Shown piece after piece: positions 14,905 through 22,873 of a DNA stretch of 23,759 nt. Below the pieces are notes generated by a model that was not told where the DNA came from, did no database searches, and worked only from the letters and a program-made list of their open reading frames with translations. Every line of letters begins with the position of its first letter. Position 1 is the stretch's first letter. Source of the stretch: an uncultured Porphyromonadaceae bacterium (GTDB lineage Bacteria; Bacteroidota; Bacteroidia; Bacteroidales; Muribaculaceae); the NCBI GenBank assembly GCA_900550645.1, contig URTA01000038.1, forward strand, positions 1 to 23,759, in the 5' to 3' direction. The position numbers and the translations under genes are program-made.

Positions 14905-17055
14905 ATGAAAAAAAATCTATTGACCGCAGCGGCGTTGGCAGCAATGCTCGCCGCCCCAACACTCCCGGCTATGGCACAGGAACACGAGAACCCGTTCCTC
15001 AAGTCCTACACCACCAAGTATGAGATTCCGCCTTTCGGCGACATCAAGGTGTCGGACTTCATCCCGGCTATCAAGGCTGGCATCGAGGAGCAGAAACAGA
15101 ACATCAACAGCATTGTCACAAACCGCGCACGCGCCGACTTTGACAACACCATTCTCCCGCTCGAAAACCTCTCCCCGATACTCGAGCGCGTCTCCACCAT
15201 ATTCTATATGTATGACGGAGCAATGGCAGACGACGCTTTCGCCGCTATGGCTGAAGAGGCTATCCCCCTGCTCAACCAGGCAAGCAACGACGTGGCTCTC
15301 AACGACCTGCTCTTCCAGCGCATCAAGGCCGTGTATGACAACCGTGACAAGCTCAAGCTCGACAAGGTGCAGAAACGCCTCGTGGAGAAATACTACCGCC
15401 AGTTTGCAGAGAAGGGCGCTGCCCTCCCCGCTGACAAGAAGGCCGAGCTCATCAAGGTGAACGACGAACTCTCAAAGCTCTTCATACAGTACAACCGCAA
15501 CCTCCTCAACGCGACCAACTCTTTCTTCATCACCGTTTACGACAAGGCTGACCTCGCAGGCCTCCCCGAGAGTTCGGTAGCAATGGCCGCCGAAGAGGCC
15601 AAGGCCCGCGGCCTCGACGGCCTCTGGGTCTTCACGCTCCATGCTCCCAGCCGCCTCCCCGTGCTCCAGTATGCCGACAACCGCGGACTGCGCGAGACAA
15701 TGTACAAAGGCTACACCTCGCTCGCTTCCACCGGCGCAAACTCCAACCTCAACGTAATCCCGCAGATCGTCAAGCTCCGCAAGCAGAAAGCCACTATCAT
15801 GGGCTTCGACAACTTCGCGCAGATGATGACATCTCGCGTCATGGCGAAAACTCCCGAAGCTGCAGAAGAACTGCTCATGAAGGTGTTTGAACCCGCCGTG
15901 AAACGCTCGCATGAGGAAGTCAAGGACATGCAGGCATACGTTGACGCAGAGGGCGGCAACTTCAAGATTGCACCCTGGGACTATTACTACTATGCCGAAA
16001 AGGTCAAGAAGCAGAAGTTTGACCTCGAGGAGAGCCAGGTGCGTCCCTACTTCTCCGTTGACAACGTGCTGAAAGGCCTCTTCTACGCCGCAGAGAAGCT
16101 CTACGGCATCAAGATGGTCGAAATGCCCGACGCTCCCAAATACATGGACGAAGTGACCGTATATGACGTGCAGGATGCCAAGACCGGCGAACACGTGGCT
16201 GTATTCATGACAGACTACTTCCCCCGCGCTACCAAGCGTCAGGGCGCATGGATGGAGCAGCTCCAGCCCGACGGCACATTCGAGAACGGTGTATACAAAC
16301 GCCCGATCGTCTACAATGTAGGCAACTTCACCCGCCCCACCGGCGATACCCCTGCCCTCCTCACTCTTGACGAGGTTGAGACTACATTCCACGAGTTCGG
16401 CCACGCCCTCCAGGGCATGCTCACCCGCGTCCCCTACAAGGGACTTTCCGGCACAAACGTTGACCGCGACTATGTGGAGATGTGCTCGCAGATAAACGAG
16501 CATTGGGCTACTGCCCCCGAAGTGCTCAAATACTACGCTAAGCACTACAAGACAGGCGAGGTTATCCCCGACGAACTCATACAGAAGCTCTCCGAGTCAT
16601 CCAAGTTCAACCAGGGCTTCGTAACCACAGAGCTGGCCGGTGCGGCCCTCCTCGACATGGAATGGGCCAAGTGCGACGGCGAGAACGTCAACGTCACCGA
16701 CTTCGAGAAGAACGTGAGCGAGAAAATCGGCATGCCCGAGGAAATCACATTCCGCTACCGCTCGCCCTATTTCAAGCACATCTTCGGCGATGACGGCTAC
16801 GCAGCCGGCTACTATACCTACCTCTGGGCGCAGGTACTCGAGGCCGACGCTTGGGAACTTTTTGAGGAGAAAGGCATCTTTGACGCCAAGACTGCTGCCA
16901 ACTTCAAGAAGTACATCCTCGAGAGCGGCGACACCGAAGACCCGATGGTGCTCTTCGAGAAATTCCGTGGCCACAAGCCCGACGCTAACGCGCTGCTGCG
17001 TCTGCGCGGCTTCATCGACAGCAAGCCCGCCAAGGACACCAAGAAGAAGAAATAA
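14905..17055 (+). CDS. dcp: M3 family zinc metallopeptidase (peptidyl-dipeptidase Dcp-type), secreted
   Basis: Hydrolyses short peptides; Dcp-type enzymes release C-terminal dipeptides. The 716 residues begin with a signal peptide (MKKNLLTAAALAAMLAAPTL then PAMAQ), placing it in the periplasm. The zinc site is FHEFGH (H496, E497, H500), followed by the family's YVEMCSQINEHW about 25 residues later, which supplies the third ligand. The C-terminal YAAGYYTYLWAQVLEADAW block is also conserved. A Lys-rich end (KDTKKKK) closes the protein. Codons strongly favour C in the third position, as in a well-expressed gene. It starts 25 nt after the endonuclease/exonuclease/phosphatase-family gene, so it may be co-transcribed. 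It could also be classed as oligopeptidase A; Dcp is preferred because of the signal peptide and length. Confidence 0.93.
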   Translation: MKKNLLTAAALAAMLAAPTLPAMAQEHENPFLKSYTTKYEIPPFGDIKVSDFIPAIKAGIEEQKQNINSIVTNRARADFDNTILPLENLSPILERVSTIFYMYDGAMADDAFAAMAEEAIPLLNQASNDVALNDLLFQRIKAVYDNRDKLKLDKVQKRLVEKYYRQFAEKGAALPADKKAELIKVNDELSKLFIQYNRNLLNATNSFFITVYDKADLAGLPESSVAMAAEEAKARGLDGLWVFTLHAPSRLPVLQYADNRGLRETMYKGYTSLASTGANSNLNVIPQIVKLRKQKATIMGFDNFAQMMTSRVMAKTPEAAEELLMKVFEPAVKRSHEEVKDMQAYVDAEGGNFKIAPWDYYYYAEKVKKQKFDLEESQVRPYFSVDNVLKGLFYAAEKLYGIKMVEMPDAPKYMDEVTVYDVQDAKTGEHVAVFMTDYFPRATKRQGAWMEQLQPDGTFENGVYKRPIVYNVGNFTRPTGDTPALLTLDEVETTFHEFGHALQGMLTRVPYKGLSGTNVDRDYVEMCSQINEHWATAPEVLKYYAKHYKTGEVIPDELIQKLSESSKFNQGFVTTELAGAALLDMEWAKCDGENVNVTDFEKNVSEKIGMPEEITFRYRSPYFKHIFGDDGYAAGYYTYLWAQVLEADAWELFEEKGIFDAKTAANFKKYILESGDTEDPMVLFEKFRGHKPDANALLRLRGFIDSKPAKDTKKKK

Positions 17056-17079
17056 CCCGGTCTCCACGACCTAAGACAT

Positions 17080-17112
17080 AGAGAGCGCGTCAACCACTGA
17101 TGCGCTCTCTTT
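17080..17112 (+). terminator. Terminator after the M3 peptidase gene
   Basis: AGAGAGCGC (17080-17088) pairs with GCGCTCTCT (17102-17110), and inner bases GTCA/TGAT extend the stem with one wobble pair around a 5-nt loop. The following T-tract is poor (TTCTGTACACATTTT). Confidence 0.65.
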
Positions 17113-17159
17113 CTGTACACATTTTCGCCTGCGATTATGCGTATATCCGTTTCTTTTCG

Positions 17160-17167
17160 TAAATTTG
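17160..17167 (+). promoter_or_regulatory. -7 box upstream of the FMN/iron-sulfur gene
   Basis: TAAATTTG, a full TAnnTTTG match, 31 nt before the ATG at 17199. The -33 region is not clear. Confidence 0.5.
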
Positions 17168-17198
17168 CCGCACAAACCATTGACAAACCTCTTTTATC

Positions 17199-18326
17199 AT
17201 GGATAACGTCAACCACAAACCTTCTCGCCGCTGGATGCGCATTGTCAGCCTGGCGGTAGTTCTGTGCATCATCGTGTCTATCACGTTGGTGACAAACCAC
17301 CGGCTGCTCGACAACCGAATGCAAGCCACAGAAAACACCCAAGCGACAGACACTGTAGTAACTGAAATGCCCGACGGCGCAGCTGTCATCAACACCTCTT
17401 CCCTTGCCAAGGAAGTAGAGGGGTATGCCGGCGCTGTGCCTCTGTCGATAACCGTCCGCAACGGCATCATTGATGAGGTCAAGGCTCTCCCCAATGATGA
17501 GACCCCGTCGTTCTTCAACGAGGCCTTCGCAGCACTCGCCCCGCAGTGGAAAGGAAAGAAAGTCGCTGACGCGATTGCTCTAAACGTAGATGCCTATTCC
17601 GGGGCGACATTCTCGTCGGAAGCTATCATAATCAACGTACAGCGGGGTCTGCGGTATTACAACGAGAAGTATGCCGCTGCCGAAAAGCAAGAAGCAGCAG
17701 ACGCGGCAGCAGACGCGGCAACAAAGTCTAACCCCATCAGCGACCCGGCATGGTGGGCTGCTATAGTAGTCGCCCTGGCAGCTGCCGTTCTGCCGTTCTG
17801 CATAAAGGGGAAATGGTACAGGCCGGTGCAGCTGGCAGCCAACGTGGCGGTACTCGGTTTCTGGACCGGCACGTTCATATCCTATACCGTCCTCGGCTCG
17901 ATAGTCTCCAACAGCTTCAGCCTGGCAATGCTGCCGGTGTGGCTGCTCGTGGCGATAGCGTTCATAATGCCGCTGGCAGGCAAAGGCAACCACTATTGCG
18001 CATGGACATGTCCGCTTGGGTCGTTGCAGCAGCTGGCAGGCATGCCGTTGCGCGGCAGGGTGCGTTTGTCACTTAGGGTGCAGAAAGCACTTGCGGCAGT
18101 GCGCCGCATAGTGTGGGGCGTGCTGGTGTTTCTTGTACTCTCGGGGATATTCACCGACTGGATGAACTACGAGATTTTCACCGCATTCATGCCGAGCGTA
18201 TGCTCCACAGTCGTGATATGCGTGGCTGCGGTATTCGTAGCGCTGTCATTCATCATAGACCGTCCCTTCTGCCGCACGCTATGCCCGGTAGGAGAATTGA
18301 TAGACTTGACGAACCGCACTGAATAA
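17199..18326 (+). CDS. Membrane FMN-binding / [4Fe-4S] electron-transfer protein (NosR/NapH-like)
   Basis: A 375-residue membrane protein that probably passes electrons across or along the membrane. Helix 1 (about 14-32) is followed by an extracytoplasmic FMN-binding domain (about 55-155) with the flavin-attachment motif DAYSGATFSS (T137). After an Ala-rich linker come about four more helices. Two CxxxCP motifs, CAWTCPLGSLQQLAG (C267, C271) and CRTLCPVGELIDL (C358, C362), are of the NapH/NosR type that holds iron-sulfur clusters. The protein stops 13 residues after the second motif, so it lacks the C-terminal ferredoxin domain of NapH. The nitroreductase follows 24 nt later and is the likely partner. 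Confidence 0.88.
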   Translation: MDNVNHKPSRRWMRIVSLAVVLCIIVSITLVTNHRLLDNRMQATENTQATDTVVTEMPDGAAVINTSSLAKEVEGYAGAVPLSITVRNGIIDEVKALPNDETPSFFNEAFAALAPQWKGKKVADAIALNVDAYSGATFSSEAIIINVQRGLRYYNEKYAAAEKQEAADAAADAATKSNPISDPAWWAAIVVALAAAVLPFCIKGKWYRPVQLAANVAVLGFWTGTFISYTVLGSIVSNSFSLAMLPVWLLVAIAFIMPLAGKGNHYCAWTCPLGSLQQLAGMPLRGRVRLSLRVQKALAAVRRIVWGVLVFLVLSGIFTDWMNYEIFTAFMPSVCSTVVICVAAVFVALSFIIDRPFCRTLCPVGELIDLTNRTE

Positions 18327-18350
18327 CAACACATAACAACCCGGAAAATC

Positions 18351-19022
18351 ATGAAAATAGCAAATTACATAAACCTGGTACTCGCCGCCGGACTGGTGGC
18401 TGTCAGCGTGCAGCTTGCGCGTATGTACAACAGTACCGGAAAGGAGGACAAACAAATGACAAACACGGAAAACGCCAGATTTGCCGAAGGTGACGGCAAC
18501 CCGGTAATAGACAGCATCATGACACGCCACAGTGTGCGTGCTTACACCGACGAGGCCGTCAATGAGGAGCAAATCGAGACACTGCTGCGTGCCGGAATGG
18601 CAGCCCCGACGGCGATGGACAAACGCCCATGGCATTTCGTTGTGATAACAGACCGCGAGAAGCTGAAAGCAGCGGCAGAGAGCATGAAAAACGCCTCAAT
18701 GGCAGCCGGCGCACCGCTGGCGATTGTGGTATGCGGCGATATGCAGAAGGCTATCGAGGAGGAACCGGCTCGCCAGTACTGGATACAGGACTGCTCCGCA
18801 GCCACGGAAAACATATTGCTGGCAGCCCATGCCATAGGACTTGGCGCAGTGTGGTGCGGCATTTACCCGATTGAGGAGCGTGTAGCTGACGCTCGCGAGC
18901 TATTCGACCTACCGCAGCATCTCATTCCGCTGAACATCATCGTCATAGGCACGCCCAAGGAATACAAAGAGCCGAAAGACAAATGGGACGAAAATGCCAT
19001 AACCCGCATCGCCAAAGACTGA
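18351..19022 (+). CDS. Membrane-anchored nitroreductase family flavoprotein
   Basis: A 223-residue protein: a hydrophobic helix at about 6-23, a polar linker to about 48, then a full nitroreductase domain. Family features are RHSVRAYTDEAV (FMN phosphate contact), APTAMDKRPWHFVVI, the ATENILLAAHAIGLGAVWCGIYP block and LIPLNIIVIGTPKE. Nitroreductases use FMN to reduce nitro or quinone compounds, normally with NAD(P)H in the cytoplasm. A leading helix is unusual and suggests the domain lies outside, where NAD(P)H is absent. The gene before it could then supply electrons. A second ATG at 18456 would remove the helix and give an ordinary soluble enzyme, so the anchor depends on the start chosen. 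There is a GGAAAA before the first ATG. Confidence 0.88.
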   Translation: MKIANYINLVLAAGLVAVSVQLARMYNSTGKEDKQMTNTENARFAEGDGNPVIDSIMTRHSVRAYTDEAVNEEQIETLLRAGMAAPTAMDKRPWHFVVITDREKLKAAAESMKNASMAAGAPLAIVVCGDMQKAIEEEPARQYWIQDCSAATENILLAAHAIGLGAVWCGIYPIEERVADARELFDLPQHLIPLNIIVIGTPKEYKEPKDKWDENAITRIAKD

Positions 19023-19053
19023 CGTTCAGACTATTGTAAAAGCCATACACACA

Positions 19054-19087
19054 GCGAGGGCGCATCAGTAATTTGATGCGCCCTCGC
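19054..19087. terminator. Shared hairpin between the nitroreductase gene and tRNA-Leu
   Basis: A perfect 14-bp stem, GCGAGGGCGCATCA (19054-19067) with its complement (19074-19087), and a 6-nt loop. It lies 32 nt past the nitroreductase stop and 6 nt from the tRNA 3' end, so it may stop transcripts from both sides. Neither side has a strong T-tract. Confidence 0.65.
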
Positions 19088-19092
19088 CTCCG

Positions 19093-19177
19093 TACAGAAA
19101 GTGGGACTCGAACCCACACAGCCGATAAAGGCCAAAGGATTTTAAGTCCTTCGTGTCTACCATTCCACCATTTCTGC
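19093..19177 (-). tRNA. tRNA-Leu (anticodon UAA)
   Basis: On the minus strand the 85-nt sequence begins GCAGAAATGG and ends TTTCTGTA. Acceptor stem GCAGAAA/TTTCTGT has a G-U first pair and discriminator A. The anticodon stem AAGGA/TCCTT holds the loop CTTAAAA, giving anticodon TAA. A long variable arm (TGGCCTTTATCGGCTG region) marks a class II tRNA, and the T arm has GTGGG-TTCGAGT-CCCAC. The CCA end is not encoded. It has its own promoter. Confidence 0.96.
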
Positions 19178-19198
19178 GCGTAAAATAGCAACTCGGTG

Positions 19199-19229
19199 CA
19201 AATTTAGTCATTTTTCGCGGGATACGCAA
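19199..19229 (-). promoter_or_regulatory. Promoter of tRNA-Leu
   Basis: On the minus strand, TTG (19227-19229), 20 nt, TAAATTTG (19199-19206). It lies immediately after the stop of the 78-residue gene, about 20 nt before the tRNA. Confidence 0.75.
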
Positions 19230-19233
19230 CCCC

Positions 19234-19470
19234 CTAACACTGCCAATCGGGAGGAAGAGGCTTGCCGACGACTATCCGGAACATATCATCGTGGTATCTC
19301 ACCCCCTCACATTCAGCCACATACGGCTCTGTTTCCACATCTGCAACTAAGCCGTTCGCCACAGTAACAGTTGCTATTGTCATAGTGTATCTGTGCGCTA
19401 TTCCCGACGCATCAACCACTTCTATGATGCGTGCGAGGTGCTTCTGTGTATGCTTGCCTACCTGCATCAT
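19234..19470 (-). CDS. Conserved-position small protein, function unknown
   Basis: A 78-residue soluble protein of no family that I recognise. The composition is protein-like: alternating hydrophobic residues (ARIIEVVDASGIAHRYTMTIATVTVANGLVADVETEPYV is strand-rich), a GVRYHDDMFRIVVG segment and a Pro-rich end. There is no signal peptide or helix. Its ATG overlaps the stop of the DUF4296 lipoprotein gene (ATGA, 19467-19470), so it is translated in the same operon, and it ends five bases before the tRNA promoter. The tight coupling supports it being a real gene. Confidence 0.6.
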   Translation of the reverse strand: MMQVGKHTQKHLARIIEVVDASGIAHRYTMTIATVTVANGLVADVETEPYVAECEGVRYHDDMFRIVVGKPLPPDWQC

Positions 19471-20411
19471 CTCGCAATCCTCAATCCGCCCGGGCGGCGT
19501 GTAGGCTCTGCTTTTTCTGGCGCACCCTTGCTCTCGGGTTTGACCCCTATCGGTTTTCCGCCAGGCTCTACATGCCGTGTCTCGCCCGGTTGCGGCTCAC
19601 TAAACGGGTTGTCAACCATAGCCTCGCGTTCATGGGCTGCATCGCCGGCCTTGCGCGGCCCGCGATAGTCGGTCTGCTGCATATACAGGTTGTACGTTTC
19701 ATAGGCAAGCGGCTGGTGAGTCAGCGAGATGCTGTCCATCCACACCGGCAACATAGCGCGGCTGTCTACCCTCATGATGCCGTATATGCGGCTGACAGTG
19801 CGGGCAGAGTCAGACTGAAGCGAGATTTCAAGACGGCGGCCGCCGCTGTTGCGGCGCATCATATATGACGTGCCGCCCTCCTTGTAGTCAACGCCAATGG
19901 TAATTTGCACAGGCAGGTCACGCGACAAGCGCATCATCCATTTCAGCCTCTCGCCTCGCGGCAAGTCGGAAACCGGCACAGAAAAGGTCAGCGCGTCCTG
20001 CGACGACAGCTGCGACAGGTACGCCATAGGCGAATAAGGCCACAGCGACCCCGCTGCGCCCTGCGAATTATTGCTCACCGAGGCCAGCAGCTTCTTCTGC
20101 CGACGGTCAAGCCGTTTGCCGACCTCCTCGCACAGCTTGGTATAGTTCTCGAGGTTATGTCCGTACCACCGCAGCGACTGGTCCAGCTCCTCCTGCGTCA
20201 CGCCATGTTTCTCCAGCACGGCGAGCCGCAGCACATTACGCGCCGAGTCAGAACGGTACTCCAGGTTATTCTCGGCATACGCATCTGCCAGTTGCAAATC
20301 CGCCATCAGGTCGGCCATCTTCCCTTCCGAAAGATGGTCGCCGCCTGAACAGGCAGTCACGGCAAACGCCGCCAGCACAGCAGGGACTGCCAGTCGTGTC
20401 AGCCGTTTCAC
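19467..20411 (-). CDS. DUF4296 domain lipoprotein
   Basis: A 314-residue lipoprotein: signal peptide ending in the lipobox VTAC (C21), then SGGDHLSEGKMADLMADLQLADAYAENN, the DUF4296 pattern. That domain runs to about residue 105, with YGHNLENYTKLCEEVGKRL as its second half. The rest (about 110-314) has no family that I know and ends in a low-complexity Pro/Gly/Lys-rich tail. The start is GTG, not ATG, and overlaps the lspA stop (GTGA, 20408-20411). As a lipoprotein it would be a substrate of the LspA encoded just before it. Confidence 0.9.
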   Translation of the reverse strand: MKRLTRLAVPAVLAAFAVTACSGGDHLSEGKMADLMADLQLADAYAENNLEYRSDSARNVLRLAVLEKHGVTQEELDQSLRWYGHNLENYTKLCEEVGKRLDRRQKKLLASVSNNSQGAAGSLWPYSPMAYLSQLSSQDALTFSVPVSDLPRGERLKWMMRLSRDLPVQITIGVDYKEGGTSYMMRRNSGGRRLEISLQSDSARTVSRIYGIMRVDSRAMLPVWMDSISLTHQPLAYETYNLYMQQTDYRGPRKAGDAAHEREAMVDNPFSEPQPGETRHVEPGGKPIGVKPESKGAPEKAEPTRRPGGLRIAR

Positions 20412-21100
20412 TTTCCGTCGCGTGCGGCGGTGTCCTTGGCACCCTTGTTCTTCTTGCCGAACAGCAGCGTCAATGCCCTGTCAGCATCGCGGCGGTAGAA
20501 GAGTATCAGCACGGCGACACCCACGCAGATGCTCGCGTCGGCAAAGTTGAATATATAGCTGAAAAACTCGAAGTCGTTTCCGCCTACCCACGGCAGCCAC
20601 TCCGGCAGCGTACACTCAAACAGCGGGAAATAGAACATATCGACTACACGGCCGTAGAACCACGGCGCATAGCCGTCGCCAGGGAATGCCTGTGCCACCT
20701 CGGGCGGCATGGGATTGTTGAATACCTGGCCGTAGAACACGCAGTCGAATATGTTGCCGGCAGCCCCGGCGCATATCAGCGCGACTGTAACGAGAAAGCC
20801 GGCACGCAACCCATCGGCACGGCACAGCCGCCGCAACGCCGTGACTATCAGCGCAACGACAGCTATTCGCCCAAGCGTAAGCGCAATTTTAGGTATGAAA
20901 TTCATTCCCATGGCCATGCCCGAGTTCTCGATAAACTTGATGTGCATCCACGGGAACACCTCGACATCCTCGCCCATGTAGAAATGGGTCTTGACATATA
21001 TTTTTATCACCTGGTCCACTATCAGAATCAGGACCATGACAGCGCAGAGCAGTCCCAGGCTGTGGAACGCGCGGCTGCTTTTATCGGCTAATCTGTTCAC
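20408..21100 (-). CDS. lspA: Lipoprotein signal peptidase II
   Basis: Cleaves the signal peptide of prolipoproteins in the inner membrane. The reading frame continues to 21187, but that part overlaps dksA and is polar. A GTG at 21098-21100 (VNRLADKSS..) gives 230 residues starting shortly before the first helix, and is preferred. The conserved blocks are ENSGMAMG, AGAAGNIFD, and the catalytic aspartates in GRVVDMFYFP and FNFADASICVG. Between GNIFD and VVDMF, and between VVDMF and FNFAD, it has longer loops than E. coli LspA, as is usual in Bacteroidota. The gene lies 40 nt after dksA and overlaps the DUF4296 start. Confidence 0.94.
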   Translation of the reverse strand: MNRLADKSSRAFHSLGLLCAVMVLILIVDQVIKIYVKTHFYMGEDVEVFPWMHIKFIENSGMAMGMNFIPKIALTLGRIAVVALIVTALRRLCRADGLRAGFLVTVALICAGAAGNIFDCVFYGQVFNNPMPPEVAQAFPGDGYAPWFYGRVVDMFYFPLFECTLPEWLPWVGGNDFEFFSYIFNFADASICVGVAVLILFYRRDADRALTLLFGKKNKGAKDTAARDGK

Positions 21101-21140
21101 GTTGTTGTTCGTATAGTTTGTTACGGCTTGCGGGCAAGCG

Positions 21141-21512
21141 TCATTTGCTCTTGGCTTCAATAGACAGCGTGGCGTGCGGCACAGCACGCAGACGCTCCTT
21201 GGGTATCAGCTTGCCGGTTACGCGGCAGATGCCGTAAGTCTTATTGTCAATGCGCTGGAGTGCGCCCTCGAGCTTGCGGATGAACTGCAGCTGCCTGTCG
21301 GCGAGACGCTTTATCTCGACATTGCGGGCATAGTCCACGCCCGCATCCGTAGAGTTGGTTATCGCCATAACCTCGTCAGAAGTGCTGTTGTCAACAGCTG
21401 ACCCGACAAGGTCATTGTACTCCTGACGAGCCTTTTCCAGTTTTTCGGTCACAATAGCGCGAAACTCCTCGAGTTCCTCATCTGAATATCGTTTCTTAGT
21501 GTCGTCACTCAT
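21141..21512 (-). CDS. dksA: TraR/DksA family transcription regulator
   Basis: Binds RNA polymerase through its secondary channel; with ppGpp it reshapes transcription in starvation. The chosen ATG (MSDDTKKRYSDEELEEF) gives 123 residues: a coiled-coil region (about 10-90) with the tip near NSTSDEVMAITNSTDAG, then the C-terminal finger GICRVTGKLIPKERLRAVPHATLSI. Only the first Cys of the usual four-Cys zinc site remains, which is normal for this lineage. The frame is open to 21593 and a second ATG there would add 27 residues. It heads the dksA-lspA-DUF4296 operon. In many relatives ileS lies before dksA, but here it is absent. Confidence 0.92.
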   Translation of the reverse strand: MSDDTKKRYSDEELEEFRAIVTEKLEKARQEYNDLVGSAVDNSTSDEVMAITNSTDAGVDYARNVEIKRLADRQLQFIRKLEGALQRIDNKTYGICRVTGKLIPKERLRAVPHATLSIEAKSK

Positions 21513-21603
21513 GATAACTGCATTTGTAGGAGGCCCGGAAGCCCATTTCCTCGCTTCACTACTGCCGCCACATGCCATTTCAGGGCGGCTCATATAAAGC
21601 GCA

Positions 21604-21634
21604 CAAAGTTAGATAATTCCCCTGTATTCTGCAA
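21604..21634 (-). promoter_or_regulatory. Promoter of the dksA operon
   Basis: On the minus strand, TTG (21632-21634), 20 nt, and a perfect TAACTTTG (21604-21611). Initiation is expected near 21598, giving a leader of about 85 nt to the chosen dksA ATG. Confidence 0.78.
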
Positions 21635-21750
21635 CACCGTCCCCTAAATATTATTTGCGCATTTCGCCGCCCTCACAAACCATTAATTTAAGACGAGTGG
21701 CATTGTGCAGATTCTCGTGGCTTAACGCCCTATATGTCAGAGAAAATCGC

Positions 21751-21758
21751 TAACTTTG
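21751..21758 (+). promoter_or_regulatory. -7 box of the YhcG gene
   Basis: A perfect TAACTTTG, 19 nt before the ATG at 21778. No TTG at the expected distance, so only the -7 element is claimed. It diverges from the dksA promoter. Confidence 0.5.
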
Positions 21759-21777
21759 TACCTGCTAAGCACTTGAA

Positions 21778-22836
21778 ATGCCACAAGCCATGAATGATAT
21801 AGCGAAACCGATGCCTCGCGGCTTTTACGCAGAGGTAAAGCAAATCCTCACCGATGCGCGTAGCCATGCATACCGCGCTGTCAACACTGCCATGGTGCAA
21901 GCCTATTGGCATGTGGGCAAACTGATCGTGGAAGCACAGGGCGGCGAAGAACGCGCCGCATACGGCGACGGACTTATCCGCGAACTCGCCAAACGCCTCA
22001 CTGTCGACTTTGGCAAGGGCTTCACCACAACTAACCTGAAGAATATGAGGACTTTCTACCTCACATTCCAAAAAGGTCAGACACTGTCTGACCAATTGAG
22101 TTGGTCGCACTATTGCCTTCTTATGCGTGTGAGCAACCCCAAAGCCCGCGAATATTATGCCGAGGAGGCTGCCAAAACTCCGTGGAGCGTGCGGCAGCTT
22201 GAGCGGCAAATCGGCACACAGTATTACGAGCGGCTGCTCGCCCACCACAAGAACGAAGCGGAGGTCAAGGAGCTGATACAGGAAAACCGCCCGGCAAAGC
22301 CCGAAAAGTTCAATCCGCTTAAACTCATCCATGACCCGTTTGTGCTGGAATTTCTCGGCGTGAAAGACGACCCGGCATTACAGGAGAAAGACCTCGAAGC
22401 AGCTATCATCTCACACATGAGCGAGTTCCTGCTCGAACTCGGACGCGGATTCGCCTTTGTCGGCCGTCAAAGGCGAATCACCATCGACGGCACGCACTTC
22501 TACCCCGACCTCGTCTTCTATAACATCATATCCAAATGCTACGTCATCATCGACCTTAAAATGGGCAAGGCTGGCTATGCCGAAGTTGGCCAGATGCAGC
22601 TGTACGTCAACTACTACAACGCCGAGATCTGCACCGACACAGACAATCCGACAGTCGGCATCGTGCTTTGCGCCAACAAGAACGACGCGGAAGTGAAATA
22701 CACCCTCGGCGACCGCAACGACATAGGCGTGTTCTCGCCCAACTACCACCTGACAATCCCCACCGAGGAGGAACTGCGCCGTGAAATCGCCATAACACGG
22801 GAAAACTTCAAACTCCTCCACCCCGAAGCCGAATAA
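21778..22836 (+). CDS. YhcG/DUF1016 family PDDEXK nuclease
   Basis: A 352-residue protein with the two YhcG domains. The N-terminal helical domain (about 15-170) has YWHVGKLIVEAQGGEERAAYGDGLIRELA and WSVRQLERQIGTQYYERLL. The C-terminal PDDEXK domain has FVGRQRRITIDGTHFYPDLVFYN (catalytic D in PDLVFY), VIIDLKMGKAG (D-x-K) and GQMQLYVNYYN. The family is widespread, often near restriction or mobile genes; its exact role is not settled. No restriction-modification partner is next to it here. A second in-frame ATG at 21790 (MNDIAKPM) is an equally possible start. The lipoprotein gene follows after 37 nt and may be co-transcribed. Confidence 0.93.
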   Translation: MPQAMNDIAKPMPRGFYAEVKQILTDARSHAYRAVNTAMVQAYWHVGKLIVEAQGGEERAAYGDGLIRELAKRLTVDFGKGFTTTNLKNMRTFYLTFQKGQTLSDQLSWSHYCLLMRVSNPKAREYYAEEAAKTPWSVRQLERQIGTQYYERLLAHHKNEAEVKELIQENRPAKPEKFNPLKLIHDPFVLEFLGVKDDPALQEKDLEAAIISHMSEFLLELGRGFAFVGRQRRITIDGTHFYPDLVFYNIISKCYVIIDLKMGKAGYAEVGQMQLYVNYYNAEICTDTDNPTVGIVLCANKNDAEVKYTLGDRNDIGVFSPNYHLTIPTEEELRREIAITRENFKLLHPEAE

Positions 22837-22873
22837 AACCAACAATTCCATCAAACAAAAAAATACACAAGAG

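Noticed and set aside
15472..16545. A 357-codon open frame on the minus strand inside the M3 peptidase gene.
   Set aside because: It is a shadow of the strongly C-biased codons of the real gene, with no domain features of its own.
21141..21250. Loss of three of the four zinc-binding cysteines in DksA, as a possible new variant.
   Set aside because: DksA-like proteins of Bacteroidota commonly have this reduced CRVTGKLI finger, so it is a lineage trait.
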